DNA of 64,000 bases, taken from NCBI GenBank assembly GCA_903889245.1, contig CAISWQ010000001.1, positions 18,860 through 82,859 of the forward strand. Reading direction: 5' to 3'. This document shows positions 1 to 12,100 of the stretch, piece by piece; the first letter of the stretch is position 1; each line of letters starts with the position of its first letter. The position numbers were made by a program, and so were the translations under genes. This stretch comes from an uncultured Lentisphaerota bacterium (GTDB lineage Bacteria; Verrucomicrobiota; Kiritimatiellia; CAIQIC01). The notes under the pieces are model-generated. The model was not told the origin of the DNA. It made no database searches and worked only from the letters and a program-made list of their open reading frames with translations.

Positions 1-219
1 GGCTCGTGGCCGCTGACCCTTGCCGCCTATAACGCCGGCGATGGCCGCGTGGGGCGGCTGCTGGAGAAGAAGAAGGCACGGACGTTCGAGGAAATCGCCG
101 ACGAGCTCGCCATGGAGACGCAGATGTACGTGCCGAAGGTCTGCGCGACCATCAAATTGCGCGAAGGCGTCGAGGCCGTCACGCTGCCGCCGCCGCGGCC
201 CGCGCCGGCGAAATCCTGA
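1..219 (+). CDS. Lytic murein transglycosylase, C-terminal end (partial)
   Basis: The open frame enters from the left edge and ends at a TGA at 217-219, leaving 72 codons. The visible part contains LTLAAYNAGDGRV, the AYNAG motif of the SLT/MltD lysozyme-like fold, followed by the region ETQMYVPKVCATIKL typical of MltD-type enzymes where the catalytic domain closes. A proline-rich tail ends the protein. The family cleaves peptidoglycan glycan strands with 1,6-anhydro product formation, in the periplasm. The catalytic Glu and any signal peptide or LysM domains lie outside the window, so the exact subfamily cannot be settled. Confidence 0.8.
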   Translation, partial: GSWPLTLAAYNAGDGRVGRLLEKKKARTFEEIADELAMETQMYVPKVCATIKLREGVEAVTLPPPRPAPAKS

Positions 220-264
220 TTTCCCTGCGGCGCGCTGAACGCACCCGCCGGGCACGCTATGGAC

Positions 265-298
265 GAACATCCCGGACTTTTAAAAGTCCGGGATGTTC
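265..298. terminator. Perfect 34-bp palindrome between genes, possible terminator
   Basis: The 17-base arm 265-281 is the exact reverse complement of 282-298, with TTTTAAAA at the centre. As RNA it forms a very stable stem whose loop would be the UUUUAAAA centre. It lies 45 bases after the transglycosylase stop and 70 bases before the next start, so it could end transcription. There is no strong U-run after it. It could equally be a mobile palindromic repeat. Confidence 0.55.
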
Positions 299-369
299 CT
301 TGATCGGCTATTTTCTTCGGTTTGCGCGGGCGCGATTTCTGTCTATCATCCGCGGCTTGCGAGGCTCCC

Positions 370-2709
370 ATGAAAAAAATGCTGATGGCGCTGGCGGTGT
401 TGGCGGGTGTTTCGTGTTGGGGCGCGACGCTGGAGGATTGCTTCCGCGAAGCGTTCGCCACGAACCTGACGTGGTCGGCCGTCTGGTCGCGCGACCAAGG
501 GAAAGTGCAGACGGCGCTGGACAACACGGTTCATCACCGAGCCGCGGCGTCGCTGCGCATCGAGCACCAAGGCGCGAACGACTGGTCGCTGACGCCAGAG
601 ACGCGCCTGCCGGTACAGTCCGGTGAACTGCTGGAAGCCTCGGCCTGGGTGCGCGTGGTGGGCAAGGGGCGCGCGACGGTGTGCTTCATTCTGCGCGACG
701 CCAAGGGTCAGGTGCTCGACTGGAGCGCGGGCGAGGATGATGCCGCCGGCGATGGCGCATGGCATCACTTGCGCGGACGGCTGCTGGTGCCGGACGGCGT
801 CGCCTCCTGTGCGCCGCGCCTGATCGGGCATGGGCCAGCGACCATCTGGATGGAAGGCTACCGCGTCCGCCGCCTCCAGCCCAAGGCCGCGCCGGTACGC
901 CAGCCATGCGTCATCCGCAATGAGCTGCTCGAAGCCACGTTCGATCCAGTGACCAGCGCGTTCACGCTGCGCGATCTGCGGACAGGACAAACGTGGCAGC
1001 AGCAGGCGCTGGGCGGCGAGCGACCGATGACGCTGCACGCCGCCGCCGCGGGTCAGACGATCACCGCCGACCTGTTTGACTCCGCCAACGACGCCGTCGT
1101 GCAGATGAAAGCAGCGCTGGAGCCGCGCGCGGCCGAGCTGGCGGTCGAGCTCTCCGCCGCCGGCTCGTTGCGCGCGCCGCTGAACTTCCCGCCGGCGTTC
1201 GCGCCGGAGCGCGGTACGCGGCTGATCGTGCCGGTCAACGAGGGCATCGCCTATCCGGTGGATGATCCCGCGCTCGGCGACATGCGCTACATCGCCTATG
1301 GCGGCCACGGCCTCTGCATGAGTTTCTTTGGCGCGACCGATGACAGAACCGGCGTGATGACGCTGCTCGAGACCGCCGACGACGCGCAACTGCTGATCAA
1401 GCGCAACGCGGGGAAGCTGCTCGCGGCACAGCCGGTGTGGGTCGGCGAAAAGCAGCAGTTCAGTTACACGCGCAAACTGCGCTACATCTGCTTCGACCAG
1501 GGCGGCTATGTGGCGATGTGCAAGCGCTACCGCGCCTTCGCCGCGAGCCAGGGCCGGCTCAAGACCTTCACGCAGAAGCGCGCGGAGAACCCGAACCTTG
1601 ACCTGCTCGCGGGCGCGGTCAACATCTGGTTCATGGATGGCGGGCAGCTACCGATGGTGCGCGCGCTCCAGTCCAACGGCATCGAGCGCATCCTCTGGAG
1701 CGCCGCCGGCAGTCCAGAGCAGATCGCGGCGATGAACATGCTGCCCGGCGTGCTCACCAGCCGCTACGACATCTATCAGGACGCGATGAACCCGGAGCAA
1801 TTTCCGCTGCTCAAACATCGTCACGCTGACTGGACCTCCGAGGCGTGGCCGACCGGCATGGTGCTGCGCGCGAACGGCGACTGGGAGCGCGGCTGGGAGG
1901 TCACCGCCAAGGACGGCACGCACATCCCGTGCGGCGTACTCTGCGACCTGCTCGCGTCGGAGTGGGCGCGCCGCCGCATCGGCGCGGAGCTCACGACGCG
2001 CGCCTATCGCTGCCGGTTCATTGATACGACCACCGCCGCGCCGTGGCGCGAATGTTACTCGCCGCAGCATCCCATGACGCGCACCCAGAGCCGCGTTGCC
2101 AAGATGGAACTGCTTGGCGTCATCTCGCGCGAACTCAAGCTGGTCTGCGGCTCCGAGACCGGCCACGACGCGGCCGTCCCCTATTGCGATTACTTCGAGG
2201 GCATGTTGAGCCTCGGTCCCTACCGCGTGCCCGACTCCGGCCGCAACATGATGCAGAAGCTCGACGAGGTGCCCGAACGCGTCGCCAAATTCCAAGTCGG
2301 CGCCGCCTACCGCCTGCCCCTCTGGGAACTGGTCTATCACGACTGTTGCGTCGCGCAGTGGTATTGGGGCGACTACAACAACAAACTGCCCGCGCTCTGG
2401 GACAAGCGCGACCTGTTCAACGCGCTCTACGGCACGCCGCCGATGTTCATGTTCAACCGCCGCGAGTGGGAGCGCGACCGCGCGCGCTTCATCCAGAGCT
2501 ACCGCGCGACCTGCCCGGTCGCGCGTGCGACGTTCTACGCCGAGATGACCGACCACCGCAGCCTGACCAGCGACCGGCTCGTGCAGCAGACGCGCTTCGC
2601 CAACGGCGTCACCGTGACGGTGAACTTCGGAACCCAGCCGTTCACGCTGCCGGATGGCCGCACGCTCGGCGCGCTCGCCTGTGACGTGACGCCGAAACTG
2701 ACGGAATAA
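370..2709 (+). CDS. Secreted glycoside-hydrolase-like protein, family uncertain
   Basis: This 779-residue protein begins at ATG 370. An in-frame start 48 bases upstream was rejected because residues 1-19 from ATG 370 form a clean signal peptide (MKKMLMALAVLAGVSCWG) and a GAGG stretch precedes that ATG. The first 200 residues look like a carbohydrate-binding beta-sandwich. The rest resembles the large beta-sandwich plus TIM-barrel architecture of GH101-like or DUF5696-type proteins, with barrel-like motifs such as NIWFMDGGQ and CRFIDTTTA. Catalytic residues cannot be assigned. It ends 11 bases before the DUF1080 gene, so the two are probably co-transcribed, which suggests a role in carbohydrate breakdown. 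The family assignment is an inference. Confidence 0.6.
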   Translation: MKKMLMALAVLAGVSCWGATLEDCFREAFATNLTWSAVWSRDQGKVQTALDNTVHHRAAASLRIEHQGANDWSLTPETRLPVQSGELLEASAWVRVVGKGRATVCFILRDAKGQVLDWSAGEDDAAGDGAWHHLRGRLLVPDGVASCAPRLIGHGPATIWMEGYRVRRLQPKAAPVRQPCVIRNELLEATFDPVTSAFTLRDLRTGQTWQQQALGGERPMTLHAAAAGQTITADLFDSANDAVVQMKAALEPRAAELAVELSAAGSLRAPLNFPPAFAPERGTRLIVPVNEGIAYPVDDPALGDMRYIAYGGHGLCMSFFGATDDRTGVMTLLETADDAQLLIKRNAGKLLAAQPVWVGEKQQFSYTRKLRYICFDQGGYVAMCKRYRAFAASQGRLKTFTQKRAENPNLDLLAGAVNIWFMDGGQLPMVRALQSNGIERILWSAAGSPEQIAAMNMLPGVLTSRYDIYQDAMNPEQFPLLKHRHADWTSEAWPTGMVLRANGDWERGWEVTAKDGTHIPCGVLCDLLASEWARRRIGAELTTRAYRCRFIDTTTAAPWRECYSPQHPMTRTQSRVAKMELLGVISRELKLVCGSETGHDAAVPYCDYFEGMLSLGPYRVPDSGRNMMQKLDEVPERVAKFQVGAAYRLPLWELVYHDCCVAQWYWGDYNNKLPALWDKRDLFNALYGTPPMFMFNRREWERDRARFIQSYRATCPVARATFYAEMTDHRSLTSDRLVQQTRFANGVTVTVNFGTQPFTLPDGRTLGALACDVTPKLTE

Positions 2710-2720
2710 AGGAGGACCTG

Positions 2721-3338
2721 ATGAAACTCTGGGGATGGCTACTGCTCGGCACCGCGACGGCGCAAGCCGCGCAACCGCTCTTCGACGGCAAAACGCTCGC
2801 CGGCTGGGAGGGCAATACGAACACTTGGCGCGTCGAGGCGGGCGCGATCGTCGCCGGCCGCCTCGACCGCAAGCAGCCGCACAACGAGTTTCTCGCCACG
2901 ACGAACACGTTCGGCGATTTCGAGCTGCGGCTTGAATACAAGCTCGAAGGCTCCAAGGGCTTCGTCAACGGCGGCGTCCAGTTCCGCTCGCGGCGCGTGC
3001 CGGCGGATCATGAGGTGTCGGGTTACCAAGCCGACCTCGGCGCGAACACCGATGGCAACCTCTATGACGAGAGCCGCCGCAACCGGAATCTCGTCGCGGC
3101 TGATCCCGCGGTGCGGCAGCGCGCGCTAAAGCCCGGCGAGTGGAACGAGTATCGGATTCGCGCCCAGGGCGCCCACATCCAGCTCTGGCTCAACGGCGAG
3201 TTGACCGCCGACTATCGGGAGCAGGACCCGCAGATTCTGCGCCGCGGCATCATCGCGCTGCAAATCCATGGCGGCGCGTTCACCCAAATCCAGTATCGCA
3301 ACCTCGTCATCGAGGACCTCTCGCCACCGTCAAAGTGA
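2721..3338 (+). CDS. DUF1080 (3-keto-disaccharide hydrolase) family protein, secreted
   Basis: This 205-residue protein has a short signal peptide (to about residue 17). It starts at an ATG behind a near-perfect ribosome site, AAAGGAGG. The sequence opens with the family hallmark PLFDGKTLAGWEG. It continues with the concanavalin-like fold signatures FGDFELRLEYKL, NGGVQFRSR, LKPGEWNEYRI and a closing IALQIHGG segment. DUF1080 proteins are abundant in Planctomycetes and Verrucomicrobia, and some hydrolyse 3-keto-glycosides made by glycoside oxidoreductases. Substrate and activity here are unknown. The stop codon abuts the first 31-bp-phased palindrome array. Confidence 0.9.
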   Translation: MKLWGWLLLGTATAQAAQPLFDGKTLAGWEGNTNTWRVEAGAIVAGRLDRKQPHNEFLATTNTFGDFELRLEYKLEGSKGFVNGGVQFRSRRVPADHEVSGYQADLGANTDGNLYDESRRNRNLVAADPAVRQRALKPGEWNEYRIRAQGAHIQLWLNGELTADYREQDPQILRRGIIALQIHGGAFTQIQYRNLVIEDLSPPSK

Positions 3339-3450
3339 TTTCCAAGGCTTGGAAAAATCCCGGCCTGTTTTTCCAAGCCTTGGAAAAAGTTGGTGCAATT
3401 TTTTCCAACCCTTGGAAAAATGCCGCCGCCGGTTTCCAAGCCTTGGAAAA
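3339..3450. repeat. 31-bp-phased palindrome array A (4 copies)
   Basis: Four copies of the palindrome family TTTTCCAAGCCTTGGAAAA have cores centred at 3347, 3378, 3410 and 3441, a spacing of 31, 32 and 31 bp. The linkers are not conserved. The array starts one base after the DUF1080 stop and ends 16 bases before the next ATG, so it fills almost the whole gap between two co-directional genes. Confidence 0.95.
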
Positions 3451-3466
3451 CGGCAGGAAATGACTC

Positions 3467-4039
3467 ATGAAAGTTTTGGCGTTCAACGGCAGTCCGCGCA
3501 AGGACGGCAACACCGTCCGGCTCATCCAGCAGGTCTTTGCCGCACTGCAAAAGGAAAGCATCGCGACCGAGCTGGTGCAGGTGGGCGGCCAGCTCCTGCA
3601 CGGCTGCAAGGCGTGCTATTGGTGCCGGACGACGAAGAGCGGGACCTGCTCGCAGGGCGATGATCCGGTCAACGGCTGGATCGAGCAGATGCGCGCGGCC
3701 GATGGCCTCATCCTCGCCTCGCCGACCTACTTCGCGGATGTCACGCCGGAGCTCAAGGCGCTGATGGACCGCGCGGGCTTCGTAATGCGCGGCGAGCAGA
3801 ACCAGTTCCGGCGCAAGGTGGGCGCGGCGGTCGTTGCCGTCCGACGCGCGGGTGGCATCCACGTCTTCGATAGCATCAATCATTTCTTTCTGATCAATGA
3901 AATGCTCGTGGCGGGATCAAGTTATTGGAACCTTGGCTATGGCCGCGACAAGGGCGAGGTCGAAAAGGACGAGGAAGGGCTGCGGACGATGACCACGCTC
4001 GGCCAGAACATGGCGTGGCTGCTGAAGAAGACGCGGTGA
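3467..4039 (+). CDS. Flavodoxin-fold NADPH-dependent FMN reductase / iron-sulfur flavoprotein
   Basis: This 190-residue cytoplasmic protein starts MKVLAFNGSPRKDGNT, the FMN phosphate-binding loop of the NADPH-dependent FMN reductase and iron-sulfur flavoprotein family. Residues 48-62 hold closely spaced cysteines (GCKACYWC, then GTC) as seen in members that bind an Fe-S centre. SPTYFADVTPELKALMDR is the typical flavin-ring segment. Such proteins transfer electrons between NAD(P)H, flavin and an acceptor. The ribosome site AGGAAA lies 8 bases before ATG, directly after palindrome array A. The physiological partner is unknown. Confidence 0.85.
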   Translation: MKVLAFNGSPRKDGNTVRLIQQVFAALQKESIATELVQVGGQLLHGCKACYWCRTTKSGTCSQGDDPVNGWIEQMRAADGLILASPTYFADVTPELKALMDRAGFVMRGEQNQFRRKVGAAVVAVRRAGGIHVFDSINHFFLINEMLVAGSSYWNLGYGRDKGEVEKDEEGLRTMTTLGQNMAWLLKKTR

Positions 4040-4051
4040 AAAGGGTGAGTG

Positions 4052-4114
4052 CCTCGTGAAGTCACGCGGCTGACATCTGGTGATTTATGTAGGCCGGGTC
4101 ACCTGACCCGGCGG
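4052..4114. repeat. TCACGCGG / GTAGGCC composite inverted element
   Basis: A roughly 63-bp element made of GTGAAGTCACGCGGC followed about 33 bases later by TGTAGGCCGGGTCACC and its inverted partner GACCCGGC. The hairpin arms are near 4093-4099 and 4106-4112. A closely similar composite lies at 49654-49718, and a more symmetrical hairpin using the same TGTAGGCCGG word lies at 25050-25078. Confidence 0.75.
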
Positions 4115-4136
4115 AAAACGGAGAAAGGAACCGACA

Positions 4137-4781
4137 ATGCAGACGACAATCAAGAGGCTGGCGGGTGTGCTGGTGCTGGCGGCGGGTGTGGGCATGGCGC
4201 AGGAACTGGCCGATGTGAAATTGCCGGAGCCGAAGACGGAGGGCGGCAAGCCGCTGATGCAGGCGCTGAAGCAGCGGCAGTCCACGCGCGAGTACGGGAC
4301 GCAGGCGATCGCGCCGCAGATGCTTTCCGATCTGCTCTGGGCGGCGCATGGCATCAGCCGCGCGGAGAGCGGCAAGCGGACCGCGCCCTCGGCGAAGAAC
4401 TGGCAGGAGATGGAGGTCTATGTGCTCACGGCGGAGGGCGCCTACCTGCACGATGTGAAGGCGAACACGCTCAAAGCCGTCGCGAAGGGCGACCTGCGCA
4501 AGCTGACCGGCAAGCAGGAGTTCGTCCCGCTTGTGCCGGTGAATCTCGTCTATGTCGCGGACACGACGAAGATGCTGAAGGCGACGCCGGAGGAAAGCGC
4601 CTTCTACTCCGCGACCGACACCGCTTTCATCAGCCAGAACGTCTATCTCTTCTGCGCCTCGGAAGGCCTCGCGACCGTGGTGCGCATGCCCAGCGACAAG
4701 CCTGCGCTGGCCGCCGCCCTGAAGCTGCCCGACACCGCCAAGATCACGCTCGCCCAATCCATCGGCTGGCCGAAGAAATAA
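4137..4781 (+). CDS. Exported SagB-type nitroreductase-like protein
   Basis: This 214-residue protein has a signal peptide ending near residue 21 (VGMAQ). It continues with LMQALKQRQSTREYG, the FMN-binding start of the nitroreductase fold, and LLWAAHGISR and RTAPSAKNWQEMEVYVL, characteristic of SagB/ThcOx-like nitroreductases. The C-terminal FISQNVYLFCASEGLATVVR is the helix closing the FMN site. Family members use FMN for dehydrogenation or nitro reduction. An exported form is less usual, and its substrate is unknown. The ribosome site GAAAGGAAC precedes ATG. Confidence 0.82.
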   Translation: MQTTIKRLAGVLVLAAGVGMAQELADVKLPEPKTEGGKPLMQALKQRQSTREYGTQAIAPQMLSDLLWAAHGISRAESGKRTAPSAKNWQEMEVYVLTAEGAYLHDVKANTLKAVAKGDLRKLTGKQEFVPLVPVNLVYVADTTKMLKATPEESAFYSATDTAFISQNVYLFCASEGLATVVRMPSDKPALAAALKLPDTAKITLAQSIGWPKK

Positions 4782-5008
4782 CAGCGCTGACCTGCCCCCA
4801 GGATACTTGGGGAGGCAACGCAGGGTGGGGTGGAGAAACAAGGCGTGGCTGCACGGGCTGTTTTCTTGACCACCATCGCAGGTCGTGTTAGAGACGCCGC
4901 GCGTTGCGGCATGGAAGTCACCAAGGAGGAGCAGGCTGTGTGGCGTGGGTTTCATCAAGTCAGTGCGGTGTCGTCGTCTAGCGTGGTCTGGAAAGCGACA
5001 GAAGGGCT

Positions 5009-5596
5009 ATGAAAAAAAACTTGGTAGCGTCATTAAGTATCATCGGTTTGTTGGGCGTGGTGGGATGCGAAACCTCGTCAGGTCCCCGCATCTCTGGTTA
5101 TTCGACCAGCGAACAGGCGGTGACGGAGACCAACGCCACCACCACGACCACCCCGCTGGCCTCCAATCCCGCGGAACTTTGGCCGAACGTGTCCGCGCCA
5201 GATTTTCTGCAACACGGTCGCAGTGGCGAGGACTCCTACCGGAGCGCCAAGGTCAGCGCCGCCAACGCCGCCGGGGTGAACTGCCTGCGCGTGAACGCCA
5301 ACTACAGCTTGAGCGATGAGACCGCCATGCATCTGCTGGCCCTGGAGCATCCGAGCAAGCCCGGTTATTATCTGGACGCGGAGAACTGGTTTTTCATCTC
5401 CGAACGCCGTGGCGTTACCCGCTGGATTCATGATTTGGGGACCCCGAGCCGGTCGCAGGCGGACCGCTGGCTTTACCTCGTCAAATCCTCGAAATATGCC
5501 GGGCGGCTGCAATTGATGTGCAGCGGCGCCACCGCGTTGGATGTCTTGGCCCGCTTGAGCGCCAATCCCAATGGCGCGCCCGTGATCGTCTATTGA
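5009..5596 (+). CDS. Hypothetical lipoprotein
   Basis: This 195-residue protein has a lipoprotein signal peptide: MKKN, a hydrophobic stretch, then GVVGC with Cys20 as the lipid-modified residue. A Ser/Thr-rich linker follows (residues 22-50). The rest is a compact domain with no motif I recognise (TAMHLLALEHPSKPGYY, WIHDLGTPSRSQADRWLY). It probably sits in the outer or inner membrane facing the periplasm. AGAAGGG precedes the ATG. The 227-base gap before it shows no convincing gene, only a small CCCCA/TGGGG hairpin near 4797-4811. Confidence 0.7.
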   Translation: MKKNLVASLSIIGLLGVVGCETSSGPRISGYSTSEQAVTETNATTTTTPLASNPAELWPNVSAPDFLQHGRSGEDSYRSAKVSAANAAGVNCLRVNANYSLSDETAMHLLALEHPSKPGYYLDAENWFFISERRGVTRWIHDLGTPSRSQADRWLYLVKSSKYAGRLQLMCSGATALDVLARLSANPNGAPVIVY

Positions 5597-5714
5597 GTCG
5601 GCGCTTGCCCCGGCGCGCTGTGGCCCCGTGTTGTGCGGCCTGTCGCGGTGCGGCCTTGCTTTTCCGCCGCCGTTCCCTACACTTTCGCGCGTTTTTCTGA
5701 AAGCGAGCACGGCC

Positions 5715-8378
<2,664 letters not shown>

Positions 8379-8380
8379 TG

Positions 8381-8405
8381 TGGAGGGCCACGCTCCCTCG
8401 TGGCC
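8381..8405. repeat. GGAGGGCC short inverted element
   Basis: Immediately after the valS stop lies TGGAGGGCCACGCTCCC. The 7-base arm 8386-8392 (GGCCACG) pairs with 8399-8405, and an A-run follows about six bases later. A near-identical copy lies inside the start of a sialidase gene at 57925-57946. It could act as a weak terminator for valS, but the reuse points to a dispersed repeat. Confidence 0.6.
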
Positions 8406-8471
8406 GGCGCAAAAAAGTTTGAAGCTTGAGCCCCGTGGCGACGTATAGGGACTGATGAAAGGAAGAACATC

Positions 8472-8972
8472 ATGAGATCCTGGCCTATGACTCTGGTGGC
8501 GCTGGTCCTGGCGGGCGTGCTGGCGCAGGCCGCGGAGAAGCGCGAACTGCTGGCGAAGAACGAGACCGTCGCCGTCTTCAAGGGCGCGCCGTTCCGCAAG
8601 TGCCTGGGCCTGACCACGCTTTGTCCCGAACAGTGCGGCCACTCCGGCGAGTTTGCCACCTTCGAGATTCGCGGCTACACCGTTTATGAAAAGCGCGGCC
8701 AGTACGGCGACCCCAAGCAGGGCGAGTTCATGTTCCAGACCACCGGCTTCCATCACGAGCCGGTCGGCAACCTCAAGTGGAACGAGGTCGTCAAGACGCT
8801 CAAGCCCGGCGACTTCGTCCTGCTCGCGTGGAATCACGACTACGTGACGCGCGACGGCTGCTCATCACCGGAGCGACCGGTGATCCAGCTCAAGAAAATT
8901 TCGGCCGATGATGCCGCCGAGCTGCTCAAGAAGGCCGGGGCCGCGCCCGCCGCCCGCGCCATTGCCTTTTGA
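8472..8972 (+). CDS. Conserved hypothetical exported protein
   Basis: This 166-residue protein has a signal peptide to about residue 21 (VLAQAA) and a strong ribosome site (AAAGGAAGA). A cysteine-rich loop KCLGLTTLCPEQCGHSGEF near residues 42-60 could bind metal or form disulfides. The rest (EVVKTLKPGDFVLLAWNHDYV) looks like a small beta-barrel domain. I do not recognise a named family. It is convergent with the HzsA-like gene, with palindrome array B between them. Confidence 0.7.
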   Translation: MRSWPMTLVALVLAGVLAQAAEKRELLAKNETVAVFKGAPFRKCLGLTTLCPEQCGHSGEFATFEIRGYTVYEKRGQYGDPKQGEFMFQTTGFHHEPVGNLKWNEVVKTLKPGDFVLLAWNHDYVTRDGCSSPERPVIQLKKISADDAAELLKKAGAAPAARAIAF

Positions 8973-9024
8973 TCTTCACGCCGGTCCTCCCGGAACATGG
9001 AGGGCGAGGCTTGCCGAACCGCTG

Positions 9025-9132
9025 CCAAGGATTGGAAAATAGAAACGCCACTTTTCCAGGCCTTGGAAATTTGCACGGGGCTTTTTCCAGGGCTCGGAAA
9101 AATATCGCCAGCATTTTCCAAGCCTTGGAAAA
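9025..9132. repeat. 31-bp-phased palindrome array B (4 copies)
   Basis: Cores are centred at 9030, 9061, 9092 and 9123, all three spacings exactly 31 bp. Core variants are CCAAGGATTGG, CCAGGCCTTGG, CCAGGGCTCGG and CCAAGCCTTGG, so the phase is better kept than the sequence. The array fills the gap between two convergent genes and ends three bases from the stop codon of the minus-strand gene. Confidence 0.95.
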
Positions 9133-9135
9133 CCA

Positions 9136-12100
9136 TCAGGGCGTGGGTTTGTGCCAGAGCGCTTCCCAGTAGCGGCGGTCGAGGTCGTAGACGTTGACCT
9201 TATCCTTGGTGGGATCGAACTCGGGCGGGAGGACGCCGTAGCGTTTCATCTCGCGCAGGTAGGCGAGGCGCGGGGTGAAGTTCGGCATGTTGAAGCGCGT
9301 CATGCTGTCGAGCATCGCCTTGCCGGCTTGCATCGCCGCGAGCAACTTCTGGTAGTCGGGATCGCTGGTGTCCTTGAACACCGCCGGGCAGCTTTTGGCG
9401 GTCTTGGGGTCGGCGGGCGGCGCGGTCTCCGCCCAGCCGCCGGCGGACTTGGCGAGCGGGGCGAGCAGCAGCAGGGATTTTTCCGGCCGGCTCAAGTTGA
9501 AGACGATGTGCCGGCTGAACCGGATGCGCGGATCGCCGAGGTTCGGCATCCAGAACGAGATGTTGCCCTCGTCGGAGAGCGAGCGCGGCAACTGCATGCC
9601 CTTTTGGCCATGGCAGCTCGCGCAGCGGCGGTCAAACACGCCGGGCATCGCGGCCACCGCGGCGTGCTTCTCGTCGGAGCGGTCGAGGTGGTTCTGCGAG
9701 TAGCCGCCGATCATGCCGCAGCCGAGCGCGGCGTAGGTGCCGGGCCACGTCGCGGCGGAGTTGATCCAGCAGCGGACGAGTTCCTTCTCCGCGGCGCTCA
9801 TCTGCACGTCATGGTGCGTCGGCTCCAGCTTCTGCATCAGCGGGCTGGCGCTATCGCCGAGCGTGCGCGGCGCGTAGTTGCTCTTCGGCTGGTTGCGGCC
9901 GTCGGCGACCTGCTTGTGCAGCGTGAGCATGATGTAGCTGTGCGAGTACAGCGGGCCCGCGTCGCCGGCGAGCAGCATGTGGCCGCTGGGCTGGTCGGGG
10001 CTGTGGCAGCGGACGCAGTGCTTGTCCCAGAGCGGCTGGATGTGGCGCGTGTAGTCAATCACGTCGGGGATGCCGGGCAGCGGCGCGATGCGGCTGGGCG
10101 CGCGGCGCATCGCCAGCGGCGTGTTGGCGCCGGCGGGAAGCTTGTCCATCGTCGCCGTGCGCGGCTCGTGGCAGCCGATGCAACCGGTGCGCTCGCCGGG
10201 CATGACGGTGCAGAAGCTCTGCATGCGCTTGACCGAGCGGCCCTGCGCATCCAGCGCGACGAAGAAGCAGGCGCGGTTGGCGGGCATTTCGAAAAAGGCG
10301 GAGCCATCGTCCTCGACCGGCACGGTGCCGAGCAGGCGTTCGAGCGTGAAGCTGCCGCCGTAGGTCAGCGGCTCCATGCCGCCGGTATAGTTGATCGGCT
10401 TGGGCAGTGATTCAAGGATCAGCAGCTTCTTGATGTCGCCGCGCTTGATGCCTGCCATGTTGCGGCCCTGATAGACATCCATGCACGCGAGCACGCCGGT
10501 CGTCTGCTCCGGCTTGGCGCGCGCGGGAATCTGCATCTCGCGCGCGTGCGGAAGCAGCGGGCGCGGCTCGTGCATGGTCACGTCGCTCCACTCGCGGGGC
10601 AGCGCATAGACCTGGCGGTATTTGCCGGCGGCGTCATAGAGCCGGATTTCGCGGTCCACCGCCACGAGGAACGCGTTGGTCGAGAGCGGGAACGGGTCGC
10701 GCGCGATCGGGTCGCGGGTGATGTTGCGCAGCATCGCCAGCTCGTCGGGGCCCTTGCGGACGTTGAGCGTGGCGAGGTAGCCGATGTGCTCGCGCCCGCC
10801 GTGGCCGGGCGAATTGATCAGCGCGATGCTGTCGGAGTTCGGGATCGGCTTGGCGTCCAGATAGACGCCGCCGGGATGCTGGTTGCCAAAGTAGATCATC
10901 TGGCTCGTGCCGTCGGGATACATCGTCCACAGGTGGTGATAGTGGACCTGCGAGCGATCCACGTATTCCCAGCGCTGATAGGCGATGCGGCCATCGGGCA
11001 GCACCCACGGCGTGTTATCGTGTTCGAGGTTGGCGGAAAGCGCCGTCACGTTTTTGCCGTCGGCGTCGCAGCGGTGGACCGTGGCCACGTGCGTCAGCCA
11101 GCATTGGACCCAGCGCTTGCAGCGGCTGGAGACGAAGACGATGCCGCCATCCGGCAGCCAGCTCGGTTCGAGGTCGTCATACTGCCCGTCGGTCAACTGC
11201 TTCAGGCCGGACCCGTCGCTGTTGATCGTGTAGAGGTGGAACTGGTCGGCGCCGCCCTTGCGCCAGGCAAAGACGATGGCGCGGCCGTCGTAATGCACCG
11301 CCGGGTCGCGCACGTTGCCGGTGGGGTCGTTGATGAGCAACTGCGTCGCGCCCGTGTCGAGGTCGAGCTTCACCAGCCGCCCGCCGACGCCGTAGCACTT
11401 GTGCGCGTCCTCCGGCGCGTAGTAGCCGAAGTTCGCGTACCAGTGGCCCTCGGCGATCTGCGTGCGCGTCGCAAAGACGAGCTCGTTCACGCCCAGCGCA
11501 TCCAGCGCCTGGGCCGCGAGCGCGTGATCCTCCGGCCGCTCCGCGGTCTTGGGCATTTCCAGCCACGGCGCGGTGAGCGCGAGCGCATGGCCCATCGGCA
11601 GCGCCGCCTTCGCCTGCCAGATGACCTTCGACTTCGTGCGCGACGGCGCGACCGCGAACAGCGGCACCTTGCCGCCCGCGTTGCAGACCAGCACGCGGCC
11701 ATAGTCCAGAGTTTGGAAACCGGCGCACCAACGGATGCCCAGCTCTGGAAAATCCTTCGCGCTGAACTGCCACTGCACATGGTTGGCGAGGTTGATCGCC
11801 TGCATCCCGCCCTGGCCGCTGATGATGATCAGGCCATCCGGCTGGACGGCGACGGAGAACGGCCGCCACGGTGTCTTGAGCTCCCGCGCCAGCTTGCCTT
11901 CGGCGTCATACTCGCGCACCGCCTGCGCGTTTTCCTCCGCCACGATGAAGTGCCCGTTCGGCATCGCGCGCGCGTGCCGCAGCGCGCCATGGCCCGGCGC
12001 GTTCAGGATGCGGAGGGTCTTCTCCAGCGCGCCCTTCGCGTTCACGAGCAGCAGCGCGCCCTGGCTCGCGTTGCCGACCAGCGTGCGGCCGTCGAGCATC

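Noticed and set aside
3339..3450. Palindrome arrays as a CRISPR array
   Set aside because: The unit is palindromic and short, linkers are only about 10-12 bp, copies number four at most, and no cas gene is present.
4830..5012. Small open frame before the lipoprotein gene
   Set aside because: No ribosome site, no similarity and no codon bias. It overlaps the start of the lipoprotein gene.
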